64,000 nt of DNA from Telmatactis stephensoni (GCA_029948255.1 JALIZF010001882.1:620001-684000); one strand, 5' to 3'. Positions 23,901 to 33,291 are shown, counted from the stretch's first letter. Numbers and translations: made by a program. Notes: a model not told the origin generated them from the sequence alone.

Positions 23901-26900
23901 CGTCAAAATTGTTTTTACGTTCATGTGGCGCAGCCGAATGACTCCTCAAGAAAACATCTCACATTTCGAACTGCTACGTGGAATTTTGAAACTTACAGAT
24001 AACAAAAACTAACATTACCTCGGATAGTAAGTCAATTTGAGTTCGATCGTAAACCGATCACTGAAAATTATTTTTAGCAAATATATAATCTCGCGTCGCC
24101 AAACCGTCAAAGACGCCGAGCATTCACGAGGCACAATGGGTGTACTCGAGATCGTGAACATTTTGAAGTTGATGTTTTGAATTTTGACATTCGTTGATAG
24201 CAAAAAAAAGGTATTTAACTGTATATTAAAAATTAAACATGATTAAAGTTTGTTCGAAACCAAATGACTGAAAAATATTTTCTTTATTTGAAATATTCAA
24301 ACTGTCAAAAATGTCGTTCATCCAGAAGGCACTGCCGAAAAAGGGCTCTCGGCAACTTTGAATGTTTGAAGTTGATCAGTCATTATTCAAGCCGCGAAAA
24401 AGTATACTTTCCCTAGATCAATTTCGATGAAATTTTGAAAAACAATTCGAAAACTCAAAAGGTTTAAAAAGATGCATATATCTTTTGTCTGACGATTTCA
24501 TTTCATAGGCACTTTAAATTCCAAAATTTTAGATAGCAAAAATGACATTTAGGCTGCAAGGCAATTAAGTTCCACCGAAACCAGACTACTAATTAAGAGG
24601 AGTTTTTTTCCGGTTCGAACAGTGAATGACAAAAACTTATAATTAAATTAAGAGGATGTTTTTTTTCACGTTCAAGCACTGGGCAACAAAACCTATTCAG
24701 TTAAAGAGTAGCTGTTGTACAAAACTAAAATTATTTCTTTCAAAAAGTTTAGGTTGTTTGTAAGTAGTTTTGGCCGATGAAAGTTGAATCAAAGTGTTAA
24801 TCCAAAGCGAACATTTGGATCGAAAATGAGGTTTAGGCATTCATTTGCTCCGCATTTGCTACATGTTTTCTTTATATCAGCTTGAAAAAGCTTAATCCCA
24901 ACACAACTTCAAGAAAAAGTCTTTGTACAATTCAAAAATCCGTTTTAAACAGGTGTTTTATCTTGGTACATTAGTTTTTAACCGGTAGAAAAAGGATTTG
25001 AGTGTTAATCCAGAATGAAAATTTGGATTAAAACTCGCACGGAGGGCTAGTTTTTGGCACTTTTAGCCATAACTCGATATTGAAAAAAATCTCCCCTTAA
25101 TATTCTTTTCTGAGAGATGAAAAATCTCTGGCAGGTGCTTGCTTGCTCTATTTGGCCTTGCACGATGAGCTGACGCCTGCGTCTCTCAATTTGTCTGTGT
25201 CTCTCAAGTTTGAATATTAAATTAAGGAGGAAAATACTAAAAGCTATTGTAAATTTGTTTTTACCATAAAAATAGAAAGTAAATCGCCTAAAGCGAAGAA
25301 GAAGAAAAAAAGGTTAAAATGATTGCCGCGCTTCGATGATCAAGCTGTTTCTACGTAATTTTCGTTTACTTGTCAGGCGTTTTTAGCCGATTAGAGAGCA
25401 GAAAAGTCAGTGAATTACTGAACATTTGCTTCAGCATCCATTTGATTTTGTTGAATACCAATATTGAAACCGTCTGCCAACCCCGGTTGAATCTTTCAAC
25501 ATTGTTAGGTATGCGTTTGCACTCAAATCCGTCATGTGTATTTCAACACAGTTGAAAAGGGTTGGCAAACGGTTTCAATATCGGTATTCAACAAAATCGA
25601 ATGGATGTTGAAAGAATTGTTGAAACCGTTTGCCATCCCAGCGTTCAACACTGATCTCGGGCGTTTAAGGCCTGAGCAAACGGCTTCAACATTTGCTTCA
25701 AGTTGAACGATGTTGAACGCTGCGATGGCAAACGGTTTCACTGAACAATTCTTTCCACATCCATCCGACTTTGTTGAATCGCAATGTTGAAATCGTTTAC
25801 CACCCAGAGGGACTCAATAGAATGGTTGCTTTTACGGTCAACGGTTAATATTGTGCTTTTTTGAGATAATAAACGTTAATTTCTTCCCTTGATGGTCAAC
25901 AGAAAGTTTAATAATTAATTTTAATTTTTTTGGAAGATTAAAAATTAATTTTCATTGTTGAAAAACACAATGAAGGTCTTAGAAAACGCAGGAAAACCAA
26001 CTCTATTTTTCGGTACCAGGCCACAAAATAAGACTCGTATAAGCTTTAATAGCAAAACGTTTTACGACGAACCTAAAAACGGCTACGGAGGAGATTATTT
26101 TTTCACGGCTATGGGTTAATTTTTTTTTGCTATTAACGGCTAATTTTTGGCTAATTTTACGGCTATCAAACTCGAACTCATTTTTTCGTCTTTTTAGGCG
26201 GTCAATATTGAATATTACTCAATGTTACTATTTTTAGCGACAACAATATTAAGCGCGGAATTTTAGAGTTTCTAAAAATCGCTAGATTTTATACTCGCTG
26301 AAATTAGTATTTTGGGGTATTCTTGGTCAGTCATTGTAAAAATCGTCATTTCCCCACGAAAATCGCTAAGCTACGTAGCCGCGGATTTTTCCCCTAAAGA
26401 AACCGCAAAATTTAGCCTTATATGGTACATATTGTGTGAAAAATACTCACATAGGACGAATTAAGCATCGAACTGCTTGACTGGTGTCAAATTGGCCTGT
26501 AAAACGTCGGAGTCTCACAACATTTCAGTCCAGTTTTGCGGATATCGAAGTCAGATTCTCGAATTTTGAAAGAAAAGAATTCTGTGAAAAAGTGTCTCGG
26601 GCTCGCAAAAAATATGCGTTGTGGGGGTCTAGCAAAGGTTCGTCTTGACCATTCAATACCAGCTCTTATTTCGATCAGACAGAACATTACCGACGAACAG
26701 TTAGGCAGCTGTATTGATGGTCAGTGATTAGATTATCGACTTAATGATCTGGATCAGAGTTGCGAGGGCGTTTTTGTACAAATTACTAATCTTTTAGTCG
26801 CAAATAAAATCTTTCGGCGCATCAATGGTGCTCCAAACTTTCGCTGACTTGATGGGTGATGCATCTGTTATATTTCAGAAAAACAAATCAAATCTTTCTT

Positions 26901-26917
26901 TCTTTCTTTTCTTTTCT

Positions 26918-26948
<31 letters not shown>

Positions 26949-28226
26949 TTTCTTTCTTTCTTTCTTTCTTTCGTTCGTTCGTTCGTTCGTTCGTTCGTTC
27001 TTTCTTTCTTTCGTTCGTTCTTTCTTTCTTTCTTTCGTTCTTTCTTTCTTTCTTTCTTTCTTTTTCTTTTTTTCTTTTTTTCTTTCTTTCTCTCTTTCTA
27101 TTTTCTTATCGGTTTTTTGCTTGTTTGTTTGTTTGTTTGTTGTTTGTTTGTATGTATGTTTGTTTGTTTGTTTGTTTGTTTGCTTTTTTGTTTGTTTGTA
27201 TCTGGAACTCTCAGTATCGTATCACCTATGGTCTCTCCCATCTCATTTCATCTCATCCACCCATCCTATATTCATCCTTTCTTTGGTTCTATTCAAGGAA
27301 ATGGAAAGGATTTTAAAAGAGTTGAAATCACATCGCAAAGACATTCGTCAAGTTTTACAGCACCCCTCTATTGACTATTGCACTGTTGCTGGAAATGAGG
27401 TACGTGATAAGCTTATCAACTAACCACCTCAATTAAGAACACCCTGTGTTTATGGTGTCGCCTACGCGGATTAATCTTTTTTATATATTACTATTGACAT
27501 TGACAGTTTTTAATTGAAGTTCGTAACGCAAGGTTGGGTTCTGTTCCTTCAGACTGGATCAAAATCAATTCGTAAGTAATTACAGCTTAGAAAATCATGC
27601 GCGGTTTTCGTCTATTGCACAGCATAGAGCAGATTTCGTATGAGTGTTAAACGGACCGCGCCATGACGTAACCGTGTCAGTGCCGTAATCTCTACGGTGG
27701 CGTTTTCACAGTCATACGAAATCTACTCTGTATTCCAGAAGCGTCGGTTATGTGACGGTTTTGTTGATTTAAAAAACGTATGGAAGCTTCCGATCATTTA
27801 TTTAGATGGAGAAATGACCGTATTATTGAGCCCCCTTAACATAAAGAACATAAAAAAAAAACATAAAACTTCTTTTTTCTCTAATCATTATCCAGGACAA
27901 AGCAAGCAAATCGTTTTCGTACGCCCTTTGTGGAGGAGCAATATCGGTTGCTATGCCAACAGAGGGAGATCATGTCACGTGTTTGTGACGAAGCATGGAT
28001 GGATTACCTAGAGATGTTTAATCAGTGTTACACACAGTACCACAAAGCTGTACAATTTATGGCTAGGGTTGATTGCTTATTTTCCATGGCAACTGTTGCT
28101 AGGCAACCAGGATACACCCGGTAAGTATGTTTTACGGGTGGGTGTGGACGTTAGTTATGGTGATGATGATAATATATATGATGACGATGTAGCAGTGGGA
28201 CGGTGGTGGTGGTGGTGGTGGTCGGC

Positions 28227-28272
<46 letters not shown>

Positions 28273-31200
28273 ATATACCAGGAGCCCTTTATAAGCAATG
28301 TTTAGACAATATCTGACATCATCATGACATATAACGTATGTCTATGCTAATGATCTTTCTAGGCCTGTAGTTAAAGACTCAACAGAATCAGAACTCAAGA
28401 TTACCCAAGGAAGACACCCCATTCTAGATGCCTTACTCTCGGAGAACGAACAATACGTTCCCAATGACACAAATCTTAAGGTCAGAAAGGCTTCTAACCC
28501 TTTGTCTTTATTTTCTCTTAACTAGTTGAGAGATCTATCGGTCATATAGGAATGTATGATAGAAATGCTCTTTAAGTGAACGCAAGAAAGAGTGGAAATG
28601 AGTGCAGATGGATTTGATGAAATTTAGATTTTGTTGTTGTTGTTGTTGTTGTTGTTGTTTTTGTTTTGTTTTATTGTTTTGTTTTTGTTTTTGTTGTTGT
28701 TTTATTTCTGGATGCCGCTCAATGTAGATCAATTTTAAAAAGACTGTCAAAGAACGGACCGGTAAAAGGAGGCCGCGGCCGCTTAATAGAGGTCTCAATA
28801 GTTAGAGTTTTTTGTGGTCAAATATTTGGGACTTTGAAGAGCTAGTATCAGCTATATATACAGAGGTGGTCGCTTAATAAACGTTTCAATTACGGTGTTT
28901 GTGTGAGCAAATATTTGGGACTTTGAAGTGTCAGCTATATAGGGGGTGATTACTTCATAGAAGTCTCATTTACAGTATTTGTGTAAGCAAATATTTGGAC
29001 TTTGAAGAGTGTCAGCTATATAGGGGGTGATCGCTTCATAGAAGTCTCATTTACAGTGTTGGTGTGAGCAAATATTTGGACTTTGAAAATGTCATCTATA
29101 TAGGGGGTGATCGCTTCATAGAAGTCTCATTTACAGTATTGGTGTGAACAAATATTTGGACTTTGAAGATGTCAGCTATATAGGGGGTGATCACTTCATA
29201 GAAGTCTCATTTACAGTGTTTGTGTGAGCAAATATTTGGGACTTTGAAGAGTGTTAGCTATATAGGGGGTGATCGCTTCATAGAAGTCTCATTAACAGTG
29301 TTGGTGTGAGCAAATATTTGGACTTTGAAGATGTCAGCTATATAGGGGGTGATCACTTCATAGAAGTCTCATTTACAGTGTTGGTGTGAGCAAATATTTG
29401 GGACTTTGAAGAGTGTTAGCTATATAGGGGGTGATCGCTTCATAGAAGTCTCATTTACAGTGTTGGTGTGAGCAAATATTTGGACTTTGAAGATGTCAGC
29501 TATATAGGGGGTGATCGCTTCATAGAAGTCTCATTTACAGTGTTTGTGTGAACAAATATTTGGGACTTTGAAGAGTGTTAGCTATATAGGGGGTGATCGC
29601 TTCATAGAAGTCTCATTTAGAGTGTTGGTGTGAGCAAATATTTGGGACTTTGAAGAGTGTTAGCTATATAGGGGGTGATCACTTCATAGAAGTCTCATTT
29701 ACAGTGTTGGTGTGAGCAAATATTTGGACTTTGAAGATGTCAGCTATTTAGGGGGTGATCACTTCATAGAAGTCTCATTTACAGTGTTTGTGTGAGCAAA
29801 TATTTGGACTTTGAAGAGTGTCAACTATATAGGGGGTGATCGCTTTATAGAAGTCTCATTTACAGTGTTTGTGTGAGCAAATATTTGGGACTTTGAAGAT
29901 GTCAGCTATATAGGGGGTGATCGCTTCATAAAAGTCTCATTTACAGTGTTTGTGTGAGCAAATATTTGGGACTTTGAAGAGTGTCCTGGCCATATAGGGG
30001 GTGATCGCTTCATAGAAGTCTCATTTACAGTGTTTGTGTGAGCAAATATTTGGGACTTTGAAGATTTACAGTGTTTGTGTGACCAAATATTTGGGACTTT
30101 GAAGATTTACAGTGTTTGTGTGACCAAATATTTGGGACTTTGAAGAGTGTCCTGGCTATATAGAGGATGATCACTTAATAGAGGTGGTCTCATTTACGGT
30201 GTTTGTGAGAGCAAATATTTCAGACCCTCTATAGAGCGTGGTCGCTTAATCAAAGGCCGGTGTATAGAGGTTTCTGTGTACCTTAATTTCAGGGTAGCGA
30301 TACTCGTTGTATGATAATTACTGGACCAAACATGGGTGGCAAAAGCTGTTACATCAAACAGGTATTCCGTTGTGCTATTTTATACCAGACTCGCACCCAG
30401 TCGCTTCTCTATACTCGCGCTGTGTATACTCGCACTATGGGTAATGGGAAGGATTTAGTGAGGTCGCGCTGCATCAAGGGAAGCGTTACTTTTTCTCCCT
30501 CCTTACCAAAAGCCTTGCGCGCCGCAATTTAGCCATCCCATATTCCATTGCAAATAAAAGGAAATCGCACGTGATGACTGCGTACGAGTCTGGCTATTTA
30601 CAGAATTGATTTGAATTTATGGGTGTGAAGTTTTCATTCTAAGAATATGTGAACAGAAGTCAACACAAGTTTGGAGATGAGTTGTTTAAAACGAACAGTC
30701 GCTAACAACGGGCAACTTGCTTTGGCTTCAGTAAGAGAACTTTTAACTTACTGAAATTTTTTCACGAAGTTAATTTGATGAATAGTGCTTGTTATGAAAA
30801 GTTACCAAGCCAAGTTCAAGCCTTGGAGTTTTGTTCAAGGCAATGGATTTCGGAGTGATTTTTAATTCATAGGCAAGGAGATGATATGATAAGACAACAA
30901 TTTCCGAGTTCGGGGCACCCTTTGGCTAAGCTTCAAAACTCACGCAAATCTCCAAGGGAGGGGGATTTTACTTTCGCTCCTAAGGACCTATTTCTCTCGT
31001 TTCAGGTGGCTCTCATTGCAATCATGGCTCAAATCGGCTCCTACGTACCAGCAAGTCACGTGACATTGACGTCTTTAGATGCCATCCATACAAGGTAACA
31101 CATTACGGGATAAATAAAGGGGAAGAAAATTACAGAATTTATTACGTACCATAATCTATCAGAAAACGGCAGGGGGTGAGCTTTAGGCTACTTTTCTGTG

Positions 31201-33291
31201 GTCGTCATGGTAATTATAGGGTAATAATTATTATAAAGACTTTATTTTAAGAGGGTAAACACATAATAGTGAAATACACTAACAAACCTGTGACCCTCTA
31301 TTTAAACTAATTACAAACTATAAAATATTACTGTATACATATGCTTAAATGCAAAGAAAAGGGTTGATTAGAGCCAAGAGAAAATGAGCAAGAGAAGGAA
31401 TCCTCCTTAATTTGGGGGGTGGGGTGGGAGGGGGGAGGAGGAGGGGGACAGCCAAGACCAAATTTTTATCGTGGTTACTCTTTTCTTAGGATGGGTGCAT
31501 CGGACAATATTTACAAAGGACGAAGCACCTTCATGGTGGAATTACAGGTAAATTATCTTCGTACATTATTCGGATACAATTCGAATGCCATTTGGAAAAC
31601 TTCACCCATTATTCGGGTACCTTCGGATACCTTTGGAATGGCTTCTTAATTATTCGGGTAATTTTCGGAAGCTGTTCGGTGTATCTTCGGCGGGTTCAGT
31701 TTTTTGGGGGGGTTTATCATTACATCGGCAGCAAAATATGTTCGCTTGTTTGTCTAGCTTTCGTTCGGCGGCGGATTAGGGTTGGATAGCTCTTTCAAAT
31801 GAGCCTGAATTGTTACGATCATAACATCCGCTTAGCATCCTGGCTCAATACGAAATATCTCGATGTTTTTCATAACTTTTTAATCGCATGAAGCGAGTTT
31901 TCTAGTGAGTTCTTCTTAATCGGTTATACTTTCTATTTTAAGTAATGCCTCAAAAAAACAGACCATTTACTTGACTTCTTTGATTTCCAAACCATCTACC
32001 ATTCATTCTAGTGTTACACCGACCTTGTCCGATATTTAAGGGTTGTCGTTTACAAGCGGTTGGCTTTCATTTTTATTTTAAACTGTAGGAGGCTGCCAAC
32101 ATTCTTGACCAGGCCACATGTCGATCTTTGGTCATTTTGGACGAGCTGGGACGTGGTACTAGTACACATGATGGTATTGCAGTTGCGTATGCAACTCTTT
32201 ACCATGTTATTTCCAAGGTATTTGGTCTTATATTGTTGTTGATATTACCTAAAAGGTACTGGTTTTTATTCATTTTTACTCAATAGGACATTTACATGAT
32301 CGCTTCATTTGACTGCAGCAACCCGAATGCTTTGCGAACTTGTTCTTATTCAGATTTTTATTCCCTCTTGAGAATAGTAGAAAAGGCATTACTAGAAAGA
32401 GGGGAAAGCATTCTGGTAGTTGTAGTCGAATGACAGAATTATGCAAATAGACTAATTCCATTAAAGATATAATATAGCAAGATGTGCAATATATTCCTCC
32501 CTTCCCTCCTCCCCCTCTCCCTTCCTCGCTTTCCCTCGCTCGATTATGCATTTGTAAGGACATCCAGTAAACCAGTAGATAACAATTTTTTTAATTCACG
32601 ATATTTCGTGAATACTCGTACTTAAAAGCCAGTACTTGTCTCCATGTAATGATAAATTTACAAAGGTATTGTTCCTTCATCCTTCTTTCTCTTACCCCTT
32701 ACCCCGCCATATTTCATTTTTCTTTCGTTCTTTCTTTCTTGGGTCATTTCAGCAGTTTTCTATTTATTTAACGTCTCCATACTCCTAAACAGATATCGAG
32801 TCTGACGCTGTTTGTAACTCATTACCCCTAACATCGCCGAAATCGAGAAAGTCTTCCCAACACACGTGACCAACAACCATATGTCCTTCATGACGTCAAA
32901 CGACAGTGGTGACCAGTCTCCCAATGCGAATCCTTCTGTTACGTTTTTATACCGCTTAGTTGAAGGTGTGGCAGAGCGGAGCTACGGGCTGAACGTAGCC
33001 CGTCTCGCGGGAATCCCGAGGGATATCCTGGAAATTGCGGCTTGTAAATCCCATGAATTAGAAATGGAAATTACAAACAGGAGGTATGTCGCGTTCTCAT
33101 TTTCTTTCTTTCGTTCGTTCGTTCGTTCGTTCGTTCTTTCTTTCTTTCTTCCCCACTTTATCTATTTATTTATTTATTTATTTATTCAATCTTTCAGAAG
33201 CACAAACCATCAATTTCAAAAGATTTGGAGTGCAAGCGAAGATGCGAATGGATTACGTGATTTTATAGATGTAGTTAGAGTTACAGAATAA
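2924..33291 (+). CDS. MSH3: DNA mismatch repair protein Msh3 (MutS homologue), 22 exons, one apparent frameshift
   Basis: Msh3 pairs with Msh2 as MutS-beta, which recognises insertion/deletion loops in the nucleus. Exons: 2924-3079, 3600-4106, 4937-5031, 5742-6045, 6818-6990, 7237-7476, 7574-7658, 8014-8120, 8604-8736, 9462-9587, 9959-10020, 10552-10618, 27298-27399, 27507-27571, 27896-28120, 28363-28480, 30293-30361, 31006-31094, 31490-31547, 32089-32217, 32793-33083, 33198-33291. All have AG/GT borders and agreeing phases, giving about 1,097 residues (human 1,137). Features in order: PCNA-binding box QASISSFF at residues 27-34; MutS-I mismatch-binding domain from about 188 with YTPLELQ and [10 protein letters not shown]; connector and lever regions; Walker A GPNMGGKS at 866-873; Walker [13 protein letters not shown] from 941; H-loop FVTHY ending at 981. 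One extra C at 32825-32828 breaks the frame there. Restoring the frame gives the conserved C-terminal tail to the stop at 33289-33291. Intron 12 is unusually long and holds two GPCR genes. Confidence 0.95.
3183..3382. mobile_element. Foldback MITE in MSH3 intron 1
   Basis: CCTTCACAGTTCCCTGCGCC followed by ATCTTGAAAGATGG near 3187-3222 is mirrored by CCTTTCAAGATGGCACAGAG then AACTGTGAAGAGG near 3340-3374. It is a non-coding inverted-repeat element. Confidence 0.6.
4121..4271. mobile_element. TAGAGCAGATTTCGTA-family MITE, diverged copy
   Basis: Ends TAGAGAGGATTTCATATGAG and CTCATGCAAAATCTGCTTTA are inverted copies. The interior is rich in GTGCCGTG/CACGGCA-type triplets. It begins only 14 bp after the exon 2 splice donor of MSH3. 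It belongs to the same family as the elements at 5112, 7699, 27625 and 47141. Confidence 0.6.
5112..5260. mobile_element. TAGAGCAGATTTCGTA-family MITE
   Basis: The inverted ends are TAGAGCAGATTTCGTATGAG and TCATACGAAAACTGCTCTA. The GC-rich interior is itself an imperfect inverted repeat built on CGTG/CACG words. It lies in MSH3 intron 3, shortly after exon 3. Confidence 0.75.
6340..6530. repeat. Imperfect tandem duplication in MSH3 intron 4
   Basis: Two successive blocks of about 100 bp share GATCTCCTA(A)GAA/GGAGCAGATCAT and AATCCACTATAC followed by CTTTATGG/CCCTATGG. No gene is seen in this intron. Confidence 0.4.
7699..7841. mobile_element. TAGAGCAGATTTCGTA-family MITE
   Basis: The inverted ends are TAGAGCAGATTTCGTACGAG and CTCATACGAAATCTGCTCTA. 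The interior CACGGTCACGGCACGG and CACGGTCACGGCACGGCG blocks are also complementary to the family's CCGTG-type arms. Located in MSH3 intron 7, 40 bp past the donor. Confidence 0.8.
8266..8570. repeat. Direct duplication of ~110-140 bp in MSH3 intron 8
   Basis: A block starting AATTGTGAAAGATTTTGC and running through CTTTTCTTTGTCGCACAAAT occurs at about 8266-8374 and again at about 8410-8523 with few differences. It is non-coding. Confidence 0.7.
8933..9195. mobile_element. Tandem dimer of a GGGCCC-ended inverted-repeat element
   Basis: Each unit starts CTATTCCGGGCCCTAAAATC and ends GGCGATTTTAGGGCCCGGAG, or TTTGGGG at the first unit's end. The first unit is 8933-9059 and the second 9061-9195, both with internal AAATCGCC words. 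The dimer sits inside a larger mariner-like GGTCGCTT repeat context (about 8775-9310). Confidence 0.65.
9651..9865. mobile_element. MITE with GGGTGCTTACCA ends
   Basis: It begins GGGTGCTTACCAGTT and ends TGGTAAGCACCC, with a second inner inverted pair AATTCCGGTTGG and CCAACCGGAA. It lies in MSH3 intron 10 and is non-coding. Confidence 0.65.
10165..10455. repeat. (CCCT)n microsatellite
   Basis: A nearly uninterrupted CCCT/TTCC tetranucleotide tract at the start of the giant MSH3 intron 12. The long Pro/Leu/Ser or Gly/Arg/Glu reading frames it opens on both strands are artefacts of the repeat. Confidence 0.95.
11557..12438 (-). CDS. Intronless class A (rhodopsin-like) GPCR, copy 1, nested in MSH3 intron 12
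   Basis: The protein has 293 residues and seven hydrophobic segments. Visible hallmarks are an N-terminal glycosylation sequon (NYT at 2-4), GN in TM1 (VTGNIIFL), ADLL in TM2, DRY at the end of TM3 (SMDRYIAIT) and NPWIY in TM7 followed by the helix-8-like RSREFR. No Cys is seen at the top of TM3 and the second extracellular loop is short, as in melanocortin/S1P/cannabinoid (MECA)-type receptors. TM6 lacks the usual CWxP. The ligand is unknown. The gene lies wholly inside an MSH3 intron on the opposite strand and is about 93-94% identical by eye to the copy at 19453-20334. Cnidarian genomes carry many such single-exon receptors. Confidence 0.9.
   Translation of the reverse strand: MNYTCTSNLEQIPYVIFVSLHVLSGFLAVTGNIIFLISFFKTPSLHSTSNYFLVSMSTADLLVGLTINPIYVALTTLKVWATDHPLYITENFLWIQTLTATTFSLAAVSMDRYIAITRVFTYRIIVTKKRCLWTILLIWGCSILFGSAALYTPKHWQSLLWTKCLIVTFGIPLVIIIFCYYNILKAARIQARRIASTQLHDLRARQRKEFLKDNKAAKTAGIIIGLFVILFTPNFVLSCVDLTITDVCEEKTIYRNWLWAIWVSFASSAINPWIYAVRSREFRAPMKRVVKCS
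13100..13228. mobile_element. Foldback element (TTCACATGAAGGC arms), copy 1
   Basis: TTCACATGAAGGC..GAGTTGTCCCTGG is mirrored by CCAGGGAAAACTCGCCTTCATGTGAA, followed by CGGGCCC. The orthologous copy is at 20996-21138. A related element is seen at 62321-62577. Confidence 0.65.
14453..14878. mobile_element. Harbinger-like MITE (CTAGGATGATCCT ends) with TTA duplication
   Basis: Long inverted ends contain doubled ACTAGGATCATCCTAG words: GTTTACATGACACTAGGATC at left, CTAGTGCCATGTCAACACCC at right. It is flanked by TTA at 14450-14452 and 14879-14881. The paralogous site near 22362-22364 has a single TTA and no element. A second copy is at 45984-46204 with TAA on both sides. A 3-bp TWA duplication is typical of PIF/Harbinger elements. 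Confidence 0.85.
15970..16803. mobile_element. TA-flanked (Tc1/mariner-type) non-autonomous element
   Basis: It starts CAGTTGAATCTCCCGTAAGC, ends CAAGTGGAGATTCGACTG, and has TA on each side. The interior repeats GTCCGCTTACGAGAGC and holds an inner inverted pair (CACAAACATTGACC .. GCTGAGACCGAAATG at about 16207-16302 against about 16467-16535). It sits where the two copies of the segmental duplication cease to match. Confidence 0.7.
16857..17250 (+). pseudogene. Remnant of a Cys/His zinc-finger-like protein, frameshifted
   Basis: From the ATG at 16857 one frame reads a basic leader followed by [13 protein letters not shown]. The next frame continues [20 protein letters not shown]. Together they make a C-x4-C ... 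C-x3-H-type cluster of the kind I associate with repeated, probably transposon-linked proteins. The two halves are in different frames, so the gene is broken. The family name is not recognised. Confidence 0.45.
17251..19334. other. No gene recognised (MSH3 intron 12)
   Basis: AT-rich sequence between the broken zinc-finger remnant and the second GPCR unit. A short GTAT run lies at 17991-18015. The remaining reading frames are short and look random. Confidence 0.5.
19453..20334 (-). CDS. Intronless class A GPCR, copy 2, nested in MSH3 intron 12
   Basis: Paralogue of the 11557-12438 gene: 293 residues, the same DRY, ADLL and NPWIY motifs and the same lack of a TM3 cysteine. Differences from copy 1 are few in TM1-TM5. 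They concentrate in the third intracellular loop ([13 protein letters not shown], two residues shorter than copy 1) and the TM6/third extracellular loop ([13 protein letters not shown]). The C-terminus ends CSWN instead of CS. The reading frame is fully open, so both copies look functional. The ligand is unknown. Confidence 0.9.
   Translation of the reverse strand: MNYTCTSNLEQIPYVIFVSLQVLSGFLAVTGNIIFLISFFKTPSLHSTSNYFLVSMSTADLLVGLIINPIYVALTTLKVWATDHPLYITENFLWIQTLTATTFSLAAVSMDRYIAITRVFTYRIIVTKKRCLWTIFLIWGCSILFGSAALYTPKHWQSLLWTQCLIVTFGIPLVIIIFCYYNILKAARIQVRRIASIQSHYLKQRKEFLKDNKAVKTAGIIIGLFVILFTPNFVFACVGLTTIDVCEEKTIYRNWLWAIWVSFASSAINPWIYAARSREFRAPMKRVVKCSWN
20996..21138. mobile_element. Foldback element (TTCACATGAAGGC arms), copy 2
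   Basis: Duplicate of 13100-13228: TTCACATGAAGGCGAGTTG against CAACTCGCCTTATGTGAA, then GGGCCC. It was present before the segmental duplication. Confidence 0.6.
23498..23792. mobile_element. Foldback element with GATGACACGGGTGA ends
   Basis: TCAGATGACACGGGTGAAAA then ACGCATTGCGCATGCTCG is mirrored at the right by CGAGTATGCGCAATGCGTTC then TCACCCGTGTC. It is non-coding and lies just past the end of duplication copy 2. Confidence 0.65.
23793..25400. other. No gene recognised (MSH3 intron 12)
   Basis: AT-rich sequence with only short random-looking reading frames. No inverted-repeat ends or tandem arrays stand out. Confidence 0.5.
25420..25810. mobile_element. Multi-arm foldback repeat (GTTTCAACATTG words)
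   Basis: Words such as TTGTTGAATACCAATATTG, GGCAAACGGTTTCAATATC and GTTGAAACCGTTTGCCA recur in both orientations several times. Arms 25420-25490 and 25556-25640 pair, and a further pair follows to 25800. It is non-coding. Confidence 0.55.
26890..27200. repeat. (TTTC)n, (TTCG)n and (TTTG)n microsatellites
   Basis: Consecutive TTTC, TTCG and TTTG tetranucleotide runs end about 100 bp before MSH3 exon 13. Long Phe/Ser/Leu-rich frames here are artefacts. Confidence 0.95.
27625..27731. mobile_element. TAGAGCAGATTTCGTA-family MITE, short copy
   Basis: The ends TAGAGCAGATTTCGTATGAG and CAGTCATACGAAATCTACTC are inverted. The interior is shortened to about 70 bp. It lies in MSH3 intron 14. Confidence 0.75.
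28194..28275. repeat. (GGT)n and (GAT)n microsatellite in MSH3 intron 15
   Basis: A run of GGTGGT then GATGATGAT, which reads as poly-Trp/poly-Asp in one frame. It has no coding role. Confidence 0.9.
28630..28700. repeat. (GTT)n/(TTTTG)n microsatellite in MSH3 intron 16
   Basis: TTG trinucleotides followed by TTTTG units give a spurious poly-Gln frame on the minus strand. Confidence 0.9.
28770..30270. repeat. Minisatellite, ~80 bp unit, about 16 copies, in MSH3 intron 16
   Basis: Each unit carries GAGCAAATATTTGG(G)AC, TTTGAAGA, CAGCTATATAGGGGGTGATC and CTTCATAGAAGTCTCATTTA. Units differ in whether they read GAAGATGTCAGC or GAAGAGTGTTAGC, and these two types partly alternate, suggesting a higher-order dimer. 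The outermost units are diverged (GGTCGCTTAATAGAGGT words). The array ends about 25 bp before the Walker A exon. Confidence 0.95.
30383..30596. mobile_element. Possible foldback element in MSH3 intron 17
   Basis: TACCAGACTCGCAC near the left is mirrored by GCGTACGAGTCTGG at the right. The arms are short and imperfect, so this is only suggestive. Confidence 0.35.
32793..33083 (+). other. MSH3: MSH3 exon 21 with an apparent +1 frameshift
   Basis: In the phase set by exon 20, translation reads the conserved H-loop ending Thr-His-Tyr, then Pro, then a TAA at 32829-32831. Dropping one C of the CCCC at 32825-32828 restores the frame, giving [14 protein letters not shown] and then the conserved [13 protein letters not shown] block to the exon end. 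The exon is 291 bp, one more than its two flanking phases allow. Confidence 0.85.
33104..33185. repeat. (TTCG)n and (ATTT)n microsatellite in MSH3 intron 21
   Basis: TTCG repeats followed by a TTTA run fill most of the 114 bp last intron. Confidence 0.85.

Noticed and set aside
26825..27423. Phe/Ser/Leu/Val-rich frames of 100-170 codons
   Set aside because: They translate the TTTC/TTCG/TTTG microsatellite. Only the last 34 codons, in another reading context, are real (MSH3 exon 13).
28770..30270. Possible CRISPR-like regular array
   Set aside because: Units of about 80 bp abut with no unique spacers, and the host is a eukaryote. It is a minisatellite.
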